The notes beneath the pieces are model-generated. The model was not told where the DNA came from. It worked only from the letters and a program-made list of their open reading frames with translations, and did not search any database. From Puffinus mauretanicus (lineage: Eukaryota; Chordata; Aves; Procellariiformes; Procellariidae), in NCBI GenBank assembly GCA_023333565.1, contig JAJKFH010001359.1, forward strand, positions 620,001 to 684,000: a stretch of 64,000 nt of DNA. Direction: 5' to 3'. The position numbers were made by a program, and so were the translations under genes. Shown one piece after another: positions 13,813 to 22,900 of this stretch (position 1 is the stretch's first letter; every line of letters starts with the position of its first letter).

Positions 13813-14197
13813 TATCCACCCCTTATTCCATACCATCTACGTCGTGCCCAGATCTCACATTTACCAATACATTCCAATTAATCACCACCACTTTTCCTGT
13901 CTTTTGATATGTACACACAGATATCATTCCCTTAGTCTATGGGCCATCCCTCCAAAATGTCCACTGAGTTCATTTAGTCCATGACTTTGGGCTCCATCTG
14001 TCGTAACAGTCTTTTGAGCAGAAGAGATGGTGTGTGGTGTTGGATTATTGTATGCTGAGGCCAATTCTGGTTCCATTATCATTGCATTTTGCTCAGCTTC
14101 ATCAAAGTTGATTCTTCATTAATCTGGGTGATTCTTACTGCAATACCGTTGATATGACATATAGTGTTATATAGCAATTAACATCATACAATTCAAT
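13813..14197 (-). mobile_element. ERVL 3' noncoding region, inverted
   Basis: Read on the minus strand this follows the pol stop and ends in the purine-rich block just before where a 3' LTR should start. Its last ~200 bases match, by eye and in reverse orientation, the segment upstream of the 3' LTR at about 53770-53987. Shared short blocks include GACTAAGGGAATGATAT and GGTATGGAATAAGGGGTGGA. There is no env gene between pol and this region. No minus-strand LTR follows; the plus-strand LTR fragment takes its place. Confidence 0.85.
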
Positions 14198-15129
14198 TCA
14201 TTGGCTATTTTCACCCAAAATCAAATCCCCTTGAGGTACACATTGGACTTCCCCATCCTTTCGCATTACCCACCAAGTGCACCGAGGTCCTTGAGCAAAA
14301 GCAATCCCATGAATGCGTTTTCCTTTGCCCAAGGCGGGAGTAACCCAGACTGTCTTCCCTAGCGTATTTTTTATGTGCACTACAAGGACTTTATCCCCTT
14401 CTACAGTATGTAAAGGTTTTGATTGGGCAGGGCCAGCTTGAGTGACAGATTCCCTAGTGTGGACTAACCAGGTGGCTTTTGCTAAATGTGTATCCCACTG
14501 TTTGAGCATTCCACCACCCATTGCTCTCAGTGTAGTCTTTAACGGTCCATTTTATCATTTGATTTTCCCTGAGGCTGGTGCATGGTGGGGGATGTGATAT
14601 ACCCACTCAATGTCATGCTCTTTTACCCAGGTGTCTATGAGGGTGTTTCGGAAATGAGTCCCGTTGTCTGACTCAATTCTTTCTGGGGTGCCACGTCACC
14701 ATAAGACTTGCTTTTCAAGGCCCAGATGGTGTTCCTAGCAGTGGCATGGGGCACAGGGTATGTTTCCAGCCATCTGGTGGTTGCTTCCCCCATGGTGAGC
14801 ACATAGACCTTGCCTTGGCTGGTTTGTGGGAGTGTGGTATAATCAATCTGCCAGGCCTCCCCATATTTATATTTCAGCCATTGTCCTCTGTACCAGAGAG
14901 GCTTTAACCGCTTAGCTTGCTTGATGGCAGCGTATGTTTCACATTCATGGATAACCTGTGCAATAGTGTCCGTGGTCAAGTCCACCCCTCGATCACGAGC
15001 CCATCTATATGTTGCATCTCTTCCTTGATGGCCTGAGGTGTCATGGGCCCACCAAGCTATAAAAAATTCACCCTTATGTTGCCAGTCCAGATCCACCTGA
15101 ACCACTTCAATCTTAGCAGCCTGGTCCAC
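14198..15129 (-). pseudogene. ERVL pol: integrase domain (decayed)
   Basis: Integrase inserts viral cDNA into the host chromosome. On the minus strand the N-terminal zinc-binding block is visible at about 14935-15050 (HDTSGH, then HECETY). The second zinc cysteine of the usual pair is a tyrosine. The core begins with EAWQIDYTTL, giving the first catalytic aspartate. The second aspartate block lies near 14660 in another frame. In the third block the catalytic glutamate reads as lysine and is followed by two stops (about 14550-14560). The C-terminal domain is open at 14198-14521, with the conserved CTWWVMRKDGEVQCVPQGD block. Frameshifts and stops make it non-functional. Confidence 0.88.
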
Positions 15130-15660
15130 CTGCTGGTTGTTTTGATGTTCTTCAGTGGCCCGACTCGGCTACGTGAGCATCTACGTGACATACTTTTCAA
15201 CCAGTTTCTCTACCCGGGCAGCAATAACTTGCCACAATGCGGCAGCCAAGATGGGTTTACCTCTGCGCTGCCAGGTGTTCTGCTTCCATTGCTGCAACCA
15301 CCCCCACAGGGCATTTGCCACCATCCATGAGTCAGTATAGAGATAAAGTACTGGTCATTTTTCGCGTTCAGCAATGTATAAAGCCAGCTGGATTGCTTTC
15401 ACCTCTGCAAATTGACTAGATGCACCTTCTCCTTCAGCAGTTTCTGTGACTTGTCATATAGGACTCCATACAGCAGCCTTCCATCTTTGATGCTTTCCCA
15501 TAAGACAAGACCCATCAGTGAACAGGGCATATTGCTTCTCATTTTCTGGTAGTTTATTATACAGTTGGGCCTCTTCAGCACGCGTCACCCCCTCCTCTGG
15601 GGATATTCCGAGATTTTTGCCTTCTAGCCAGTTCGTGATCACTTCCAAGATTCCTGGGCG
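15130..15660 (-). pseudogene. ERVL pol: RNase H domain (decayed)
   Basis: RNase H removes the RNA strand of the RNA-DNA hybrid during reverse transcription. The minus-strand frame at 15454-15648 contains ALFTDGSC, the RNase H motif with the first catalytic aspartate, near 15514-15516. Downstream a TDSWMVANALWGWL-like block, giving another active-site aspartate, is readable in other frames at about 15290-15350. The reading frame is interrupted at least twice before the integrase region. It sits between the reverse-transcriptase connection region and integrase, the normal ERVL pol order. Confidence 0.85.
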
Positions 15661-15769
15661 ACTAGGGTTTCCTATTCAGGCCCGTTGTGTGATCAGCGCG
15701 ACCCACTTGCTCCACGTAGCATCGGTTGCATGATGTGTAGAGGGGACCCTCCCTTTGAACATCCAGCCC

Positions 15770-16251
15770 AGCACCAGCAGTCAGGGTGCCAGGAGGAGCT
15801 GTGCCTCAGTACCAACCACTTCCGAAGCAGCTTGAACCCCTTCATATGCTGCCAATATCTCCTTCTCAGTTGGAGTGTAGCGAGCCTCGGATCCTCTGTA
15901 TCCCCGACTCCAGAACCCTAAGGGTCGACCTCGAGTCTCCCCTGGTGCTTTCTGCCAGAGGCTCCAGGTAGGGCCATTCTCCCCGGCTGCGGTGTAGAGC
16001 ACTTTCTTCACATCTTGTCCTGCCCGGACTGGCCCAAGGGCTACTGCCTGAACTATCTCCTGTTTAATTTGCTCAAAGGCTTGTTGTTCCTCACGGCCCC
16101 ATTTGAAGTTGTTCTTCTTCCTGGTCACGTGATAGAGAGAAGGCTTACAATCTGACTGTAGTTTGGAATATGCATTCTCCAAAAACCCACAATGTCTAAG
16201 AAGCCTTGTGTTTTCTTTTTGCTAGTTGGCGGAGACATGGCTGTTATTTTG
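15770..16251 (-). pseudogene. ERVL pol: RT thumb and connection region (decayed)
   Basis: The minus-strand open frame at 15781-16182 (133 codons) contains a YHVTRKKNNFKWG block, then an EQQAFEQIKQEI stretch and a RPLGFWSRGYRGSEARYTPT block. These are typical of the region between the reverse-transcriptase palm and RNase H in ERVL-type and related pol proteins. Stops separate it from the YIDD-containing part at 16.25 kb. The longest surviving coding stretch of the element lies here or in integrase. Confidence 0.83.
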
Positions 16252-16930
16252 TTGATCACATCCATTGGGATCTTGCCATTTTATTCCTAAAAACTGGATC
16301 TCCTGTGCAGGTCCCTTGTCTTTGTTTTATGGCAAAACCGGCCTTCAGAAGGATTTGAATTATTTTCTTCCCTTTCTCAAAAACTTCTGCTGTGTTGCCC
16401 CACATGATGAGGTCATCAATGTATTGCAGGTGTTCTGGAGCCTCACCCTGTTCCAGTGTGGTGTGGATCAGTCCATGACAAGGTAGGACTGTGTTTCCAC
16501 CCCTGGGGCAGATGATTCCAGGTGTACTGCGCCCCTCCAAGTGAAAGCAAACTGTGGCCTGCACTCTGCCGCCAAAGGGATTGAGAAGAACACATTAGCG
16601 ATATCAGTTGTGGCATGCCACTTGGACGCCTTTGACTCCAGTTCGTATTGGAGTTCTAGCATGTCCGGCACGGCAGCACTCAGTGGCAGCATGACTTCGT
16701 TCAAGCCATGATAGTCTGCTGTTAATCTCCACTCTCCATTAGACTTTCGCACTGGCCATATGGGACTGTTAAAGGGTGAGGCTCCTTTAGGAGATCCTCC
16801 AAGGGTGAGAGCCACTCCTTGGCTCTCCGGTCGATGAATCAGCTTATGGATGGGAATCAGGGAATCTCGGTTGATGCGATATTGCTGCCGGTGCACCATT
16901 GTGGTGGTGATCAGCACCTGTTGTTCTTCA
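16252..16930 (-). pseudogene. ERVL pol: reverse transcriptase fingers and palm (decayed)
   Basis: Reverse transcriptase copies the retroviral RNA into DNA. The minus strand shows the fingers region with PFNSPIWPVRKSNGEWRL, then TADYHGLNEV, and the first catalytic aspartate in ATTDIANVFFSIPL (frame 16468-16917). A frameshift near 16500 is followed by the second motif, YIDD, at 16412-16423, still intact. The N-terminal end is cut exactly where the central plus-strand LTR begins (16935), so protease and the pol start are absent. The sequence matches the avian ERVL group. ERVL is a class III endogenous retrovirus family that normally lacks env. Confidence 0.9.
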
Positions 16931-16934
16931 ACCC

Positions 16935-17514
16935 TGTCCTGGTTTCATCTGGGATGGAGTTGATTTTCTTCCTATTAACTGGTGTAGTGCTGTGTTTTGC
17001 ATGTAGCATGAGAATAACGTTGATAACACACTGATGTTTTAGTTGTTGTTAAGTAATGTTTGCGCTAGTCAAGGACTTTTCAGCTTCCCGTACCCTGCCA
17101 GGTGTGCTGGGGGCTGGGAGGGAGTGTGACGAGAACGGCTGACCCAGCTGGTCAATAGGGTATTCCATACCATATGACGTCATGCTCAGCATATAAGGCT
17201 GGGCGAAGAAGAAGGAAGGGGTGGGATGTTCGGAGTTTGTCTTCCCAAGCTTGTCTTCTAAGTAACCGTTAGGCGTGATGGGGGTGCTTTCCTGGGGATG
17301 GCTGAACACCTGCCTGCCGGTGGGAAGTAGTGAATGAATTCCTTGGTTTGCTTTGCTTGCGCGCACAGCTTTTGCTTTCCCTATTAAACTGTCTTTATCT
17401 CAACCCATGAGTTTTCTCACTTTTACCCTTCTGATTCTCTCCCCCATCCCACCAGGGGAGAGTGAGTGAGCGGCTGTGTGGTGCTCCGCTGCCGGCTGGG
17501 GTTAAACCACGACA
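16935..17514 (+). mobile_element. Complete ERVL-like LTR (centre of composite)
   Basis: Starts TGTCCTGG and ends CACGACA (580 bp). It contains a palindromic CRE, a TATAAG box, an ATTAAA polyadenylation signal at 17383-17388 and a U5 with a C-rich block. It is much closer to the LTRs of the 52-54 kb element than to the outer LTR pieces of its own composite (GATGGAGTTGATTTTC and CTATTAACTGGTGTAG variants). It is followed at once by a primer-binding site, so it acts as a 5' LTR. Its left edge abuts inverted pol with no spacer. Confidence 0.9.
17175..17197 (+). promoter_or_regulatory. LTR core promoter: intact palindromic CRE and TATA box
   Basis: TGACGTCA (17175-17182) is the full CREB/ATF palindrome. 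TATAAG follows at 17192-17197. This CRE and the one at 43987 are the only two intact copies among the LTRs here. It is potentially the best preserved promoter of the set; activity is not known. Confidence 0.65.
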
Positions 17515-17522
17515 GTCCTTTT

Positions 17523-17540
17523 TGGCGCCCAACGTGGGGC
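17523..17540 (+). other. Primer-binding site, tRNA-Lys type
   Basis: TGGCGCCCAACGTGGGGC lies 8 bases after the LTR end. This is the sequence known to pair with the 3' end of tRNA-Lys1,2 in betaretroviruses such as Mason-Pfizer monkey virus (recalled, not searched). Mammalian ERVL copies usually use tRNA-Leu. No mismatch to the recalled sequence is seen. Confidence 0.8.
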
Positions 17541-18393
17541 TCAAAGGGTTCGAGATAACGACAGGTTTGATCGGAATGTGCTAGATAGATAGCTGTTATT
17601 GCTGTTTAGCTATTAATTGGCAGGCTCCTGTGCTTGCCATGGGGCTTGCTTGCCTCAATGTCTAGTGCTTGTCAGTGGCTGTTTTTGCTTTCACTGCTCG
17701 CTGTACTGCTGGACTGCTGATCACCTTACTGTGCTGTGCCTGGGAACATTCTGATAACAGCAATGGGGATGCACCTGGGCTGGCAGATGGCCAGGGCATC
17801 GCTGCTGTTTCTGTGCTGCTGTACTGGACAGGCTGGAACTCCAGTGTGAACTCGAGTCAAAGGGACTGTGACCTGTGGATGACTCCACGTGGGAACAGGA
17901 CAGCCTGAGGCATCTGTGGCCGTGGATAAGCCCATGCCCAAGCAGATACATCTCAAAGCATCTGTGGCCATGATTATGTCCGTGCCGCAGCAGATATACT
18001 TCTGAAAGGATTGTGGCCTAAGTATAAGCCCACGCTGGAGAAGGTACATCTCGAAACATCTGTGGCCGTGGATAAGTCCGTGCTGCAGCAGGTACACCTT
18101 GAAGCGTCAGTGGCTGTGCATGAGGCCATGCTGGAGCACCTCAAAGCGTGTGGCCATGGATAAGCCCATGACAGGGGAGGTACACTCCTGGAGGGATTGC
18201 AGCCATGGGTAAGGCCATGTTGGAGCAGGATTACTTCTGAAGGGACTGTGGCTGTGGGTAACGCCATGGTGGAACCGGTGCACCTCGAAGCGACTGTGGC
18301 TGTGGATAAGTCTATGCCGCAGCAGGTATACCCCTGGAGAGACTGTGGCTCATCGGTAAGGCTCCACTTGGGGCAGGTACACCCCTAAGGGAC
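17541..18393 (+). mobile_element. ERVL-like 5' leader with tandem repeats
   Basis: Noncoding leader downstream of the primer-binding site. Its first ~365 bases are unique sequence and the rest is a 10-unit tandem array (listed separately). It is nearly identical to 52597-53466. It stops at the start of what would be the next repeat unit (AAGGGACTG) and changes to inverted gag-like sequence. It may have held the dimerisation and packaging signal, since that is where retroviral leaders carry it; this is inference. Confidence 0.8.
17907..18386 (+). repeat. Tandem array, ten ~48-bp units
   Basis: Ten imperfect units of about 41-49 bp follow each other. Each has a core like CTGTGGCCGTGGATAAG, then CC(A/G)TGC, then GAGCAGGTACACCTC. 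Unit length is mostly a multiple of three, so repeated 16-residue peptides appear in long minus-strand open frames. Those frames are a by-product of the period and are not supported as genes. The same array with the same unit number recurs at 52980-53458. Confidence 0.88.
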
Positions 18394-18395
18394 TG

Positions 18396-19355
18396 CAGAG
18401 CCCTTCTACTCTGTCTAGGGAACTGTTTACTGTAAACTGGACCATCGTGAGACAGGTTTTTTCTGGAAACTGAAGCAGCAATTTTCCTGGGAGAACCCCC
18501 ATGTGTGATTGTTTTTCCTTGCAACTCACGTACCCGTGGATCAAGGTAGGTTTTCCATCCCACTTCCTCATGTCCTCTCGGTGGTTTTACCTGCCCCGTG
18601 GTATGTACCTTCTGTATCCTCTCTTTTGAGCAGAAGAATGCTGGCTCCTAATAGCTGAGATACTGGTCCATACAGGTGGGGAGCAGGACCTATCCTCTTT
18701 GATCGCTGGACTTCCCAGGACAGTTTCTCCACAGCTGAGACAAGGGAGGAAGACACGCTTTCTTTGTATTCCAGGAGTTTGTCAACTGCTTCATCCACCT
18801 TTGGTACTTCTTCTTTCCAGGACAGTATGGCCAATGAACTGGCATGCGATGCTGGTGTGCTCCGTACTAATTTCCGCCACATGGGTCATGTGCACTGGAC
18901 TGCATCTGGATCTTTGAATAATTGCTCGTTGTCCAGGTCACTATAAATCACCTCCAGCCCAGCTAATTCCCTCAGGTACTGGATATCTCTCTCCATAGTG
19001 GTCCATTTGCCTAGGCAATATATAACATCTTCCTTGAAATGATATCTTTTCCTTCACACCTGACAGGAATCACCTCCAGAGGCTGAGAGCCTGTGTCCCT
19101 TTTCCAATCACTTTGTCAATGCCCCCTTCCCTAGAAAGGGATCCTAGCTGTTTGGCTTCCCCATCCTCCAATTCCAGGCTACTGGCCCCATTATCTCAGC
19201 AGCCAAGCAGCCAGGTGACAATGTGCTCCCCTGGATGACAGCTGAAATCTTTCCGCATGTCTCGCAGCTCACTCAGGGATAGGGATCGCGTGGTCTCCAT
19301 CTTGTTTATGAGCTTGTGTATAGGGATGATTGATACCAGCACGGGTTGGTTATAT
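18396..19355 (-). pseudogene. gag: ERVL gag-like segment, inverted (decayed)
   Basis: On the minus strand a discontinuous coding region runs from 19355 down to about 18396. It begins with a block ending INKMETTRSLSLSELRDM, then a GEHIVTWLLRCWDNGASSLE block near 19170-19240. A longer open frame follows at 18568-18882 (WKEEVPKVDEAVDKLLEY, a helix-rich stretch), then 18312-18563. I recognise it as the Gag region of avian ERVL elements, the structural protein of the particle. No zinc knuckle is visible. Stops and frameshifts divide it. Its 5' end abuts the plus-strand LTR at 19356 exactly at the LTR terminus. The Gag assignment rests on family memory and position, not on a diagnostic motif. Confidence 0.65.
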
Positions 19356-19741
19356 TGTCCTGGTTTCAGCTGGGATAGAGTTAATTTTCTTGGTATAGTG
19401 CTATGTTTTGGATTTAGTACAAGAGTAACGTTGATAACACACTGATGTTTTAATTGTTGCTAAGTAATATTTACACTAGTCACGGACTTTTCAGCTTCCC
19501 ATGCTCTGCCAGGGAGAGGCAGAAGAAACTGGGAGGAGCATAGTCAGGACAGCTAACCCAACTGACCAACGGGGTATTCCATACCATATGATGTCATGCT
19601 CAGTACATAAACTTGGGGTTGGTCGAATCCACGAATTTTATTTTTTTTTTCCGATTCTCTCCCCCATCCCACTGAGGGGAGTGGGGGGAATGAGTGAGCG
19701 GCTGTGTGGTGTTTGGCTGCCTGCTGAGTTAGACCACAACA
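19356..19741 (+). mobile_element. Internally deleted LTR (right end of composite)
   Basis: Starts TGTCCTGG and ends CCACAACA, followed by the CCTAG duplication. It matches the other LTRs in U3, including the CRE position (TGATGTCA, 19589-19596), and at the U5 end. It lacks about 100-170 bases around the R region, where a T run sits instead, so TATA and polyadenylation signals are largely lost. Its U3 variants match the left LTR fragment and the 43.7 kb solo LTR more than the central LTR. Confidence 0.87.
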
Positions 19742-19746
19742 CCTAG
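19742..19746 (+). repeat. Right target-site duplication CCTAG
   Basis: Identical to 13726-13730. Directly follows the CA end of the last LTR, so the whole 13731-19741 block behaves as one integration event. Confidence 0.85.
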
Positions 19747-19858
19747 CTTAAAATAAATTTTTACCTAAAGAACATTCCTCAATTTTTCTAAGAAAAAAAA
19801 TACTTGATTGCTTTAAGAGAAGAAATTTGGCCTTTTATTATTCTCCAACGTGAAAGTG

Positions 19859-19932
19859 TGTGTGGGTTTTTTTGTTTTGGGGTTTTTTTTGGTTTTTTTT
19901 TGGGGGGGGTTTCTGTTGGTTTTTTTTTTTGC
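19859..19932. repeat. G/T low-complexity tract
   Basis: Alternating runs of T (up to ten) and G (up to eight) with no unit structure. The G runs are too few and uneven to claim a quadruplex. Confidence 0.8.
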
Positions 19933-22900
19933 TTAAATGCAAATTGAAAATTTTTTTTAAAATGTGTTTATAGTGTTCCATGCTTTCTGTTTCATAATAC
20001 ATAAACACTGTAAGGAATAAAGATGAACATCTGTAAGGGTGTAACCAACCCTGTAAGAGGTTTGGAATGAAATATAATGTCTTTGTGAATTTGTTAAGAT
20101 GAGTTTGTGATCAGTCCCAAACACAGAGGCAGGGTTCTTCTTCCCTCTGTACTATGTTCATCTGATCTTTGTTTAATCATTGATGTTAAATTCTGATTTT
20201 GGAAAATAAATTATTAGTTCAGACTTGGAGTTCTTCTTCACCACCTAAACAATACAATCTACTTTGATACAGAATCACTTAATTTTGCTTAGGTTCTATT
20301 CCAGTTTAGATTTGGAGAAAGAGGTTCATTAATCCAGAACTTCTGAATCTGAAAGACGGTGCCTTGTTCTACAGAATCTACCCCTAAGTGTTTAGCTGCA
20401 TTGCTAAATTGTGTTAATACGGCTACATATCAAGAAGACTTTAGTCAGACACTGGACAAATGATTTCTGCTTTGCTTGCAATTGCAATTCTGCCTTTTTT
20501 CCCTCTTCATTTTCATTTTGATCTTTGCAAATTATCAGGTTTAATATTACCACTGTCACTTGCAGACTGTTGCAATGGATTTCCTAGGCAGATATACAAA
20601 AGATAATAGAGTTACTGCTGTGAACTGTGTTTTGAGAACATTGTTTGTCTTTTGCATTTTTAATTTTCAATGTATATATGCAGGACAACAGAGTTATTTT
20701 TATTTCACAGTTTCTTATATCTTCTGGTAGCTGCAATAATTTGATAATATAATTAAGTAAGAAAAATTCTACAGGCAGATTGAAATGATGCTAAACATTT
20801 TTAACTCCTGCTGAAAGAGAAAAGAACGGTGGCATGCTATGAAAAGCAAAAATTCCATGAGCAGGATTATGTCTTCCAAGAGGAAAAATTCACTGAACTA
20901 TACAAGTTTGAAGGCAGTCTGCTAGCCTCTTGTGTTTAATTCCCAAAGTAAGAGGCCAAGAAGTGCAGACTGATCTGGTCATCAGTGTTTGGAAAAGATC
21001 CGCTCTATTCTGTGCCTCTTAACTGAAGAGGACAGTGTTTTATAATAATGAACAGTTACTTGGAGAAAGGTGGTTTCGAGTCACCCTCACACCCAAATAG
21101 GAGCTTCAGAGCATTAATTTCTTAGGCATATCCATATAAATTGAGGACAGGGATCATTTCTTATTCCTAGTGTATCTGTACAGATTGTAGGCTCTTTCTG
21201 CTTGTAATTTGTCATCATTTGATGATGACTTTTTACTTTTCTTTCTTTTCCCATGACTTAAGAGAAGGTTTTCCACACTGTGTTTGTGTGCATTGCAGCA
21301 GAAATGGAGATGATAGCAGGGGACAGCCAGTGCCATATTTTGCATCTTCTTCTCTTGTTTAAAACCTAGGCATATCAGCTTGATACTTTGCTAGTATTCC
21401 AGTCCAAACAAGGTCTAATATAGGCAAATGGTAAATGTGTGCATTGCTGGCAATAAAAAAAAAACAAACCTGTTTGTTTTTAAAACATAATGTTATCTTT
21501 AAAGGCTTTACGTACAGTATTCAGGTATCATACGGCAAATAAGTTGGTTGTAGTTGCTCACTTGTAACTCCATGGGAAGATATGGGAAAAGTGTGTTTTC
21601 TGTTATTGACAGTGTCCTTCCATATTAAAAGCAGTGAATTACAGTTTAGATGTTGTTTATGATTTCTCATCTCTCTAGAATCTTCAAGAGAAAAAAAGAC
21701 ATCTGCAAACAGACATAATTAAATGTATAATTATGGTATACAGCCAACAATAACACCTCTTGAAATTCTCATTTTTCACTTTTTCACACAAAATCTCTAG
21801 TCTCCAGTAGGACAATATTGCTAGTTTATTACTCTAATTGCCAGTCTCTAGTCTTCTCTTTTATTTTGTGCCCTGTGCTCTTAGAATTTTTGTCTAAAAT
21901 TAACCACTGAGAGATAGTAAGCATACATAACTCTATGAACACTTATCAGACCTTTAAGGACAAATCAGTTATCCTTTTTAGATTATACCAGCAACGATTT
22001 CAGCTAGCTTCAAAAAAGGCCATATAGCATACCATATTTACCTGTGGAACATTGTTTCTAGTGTAGAAATTTTCCAAATGACAAATACGGGCCATAGACT
22101 TCTGAATGAAGAACTTCAGACAGTTGGCGGTCAGCATGTCTTACAGGCATAAAATCACTGCTGATAATGATTTGGAATAGTTTCCTTAAGCTAAGCAATG
22201 CAAGTTAGTTTACAAGGTTGCTCTAACGTAAATGTTTTCATAGAAAGTGAGTTCTTTGTTTTCTTACTTGATATGGTCAGATATATTGTGAAGTTAACAG
22301 TTTTCTGACAGTCTTCATTTCCCAAGCACTAGAAAAAACTTTCTATAACAAGTCACAACAGACCATCTTTTAGTTGATGTTTATTCATGTGCTCAGAAAT
22401 ATCTGTTCTAGATAGTGGTGATTTTTTTGGTGTAGCACTCCCATAAATCCTGTCTCATTCTATTTCTCTCTATTCTACGGTTCTCTGATCTCTAAGAAGG
22501 CAATGGTTATCCAAAATTCTCAAGTACGTATTATCACCTTTCTTCATTTTTTAATCCAAGCATTAATCTAAAGGGTGCTGAAAATACTTAACTGCTTGAA
22601 TAAAAGCCTTGCAGCTATTATGCTCTAATCATCTCTTTCTTAAGCAACAAGGCGTGAATTATAAAATAATAATTTAAAACTAACATGGATTAAGCACAAG
22701 GCCAAAAGCCAAGTGTCATCGACGGTGCCATGGCTGAATTATTACATCGCATTCAAACTCTGAAGCCACTTGTGTGCTCATAATATGATTATTAAAAATA
22801 ATGAAAAGCATATTCATCAATGTAATTTGTTTCTTTTTTAAAACCTAATGGACATGGAAATATGCATTCTACTACATCCTCTTGCACTATGAAAATAAAG

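Larger units (their letters stand above)
13731..19741 (+). mobile_element. Composite ERVL-like insertion with inverted gag and pol
   Basis: One insertion bounded by perfect CCTAG duplications. In order on the plus strand it contains: the first ~60 bp of an LTR; 3' noncoding and pol sequence, inverted; a complete LTR with primer-binding site and repeat-bearing leader; a gag-like segment, inverted; and an internally deleted LTR. The outer LTR pieces are plus-strand, but all coding sequence is minus-strand, which no ordinary provirus shows. The outer LTR pieces share variants (GATAGAGTTAATTTTC) that differ from the central LTR (GATGGAGTTGATTTTC). At least two subfamilies therefore contributed. 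No protease, dUTPase or env was recognised. All frames are broken, so the element is dead. Confidence 0.85.

Noticed and set aside
15043..15921. Plus-strand open frames of 60-95 codons
   Set aside because: They are antisense shadows of the pol RNase H and integrase regions.
14198..16930. A minus-strand provirus as a simple explanation of the pol region
   Set aside because: No minus-strand LTR lies at either end. The outer ends and target duplications belong to plus-strand LTR sequence.
17721..18267. Minus-strand open frames of 76-123 codons with repeating 16-residue peptides over the leader array
   Set aside because: They arise from a ~48-bp tandem array whose period is mostly a multiple of three. 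They lie antisense in a noncoding retroviral leader, and the same frames recur at 52793-53339 for the same reason. No promoter or family match.
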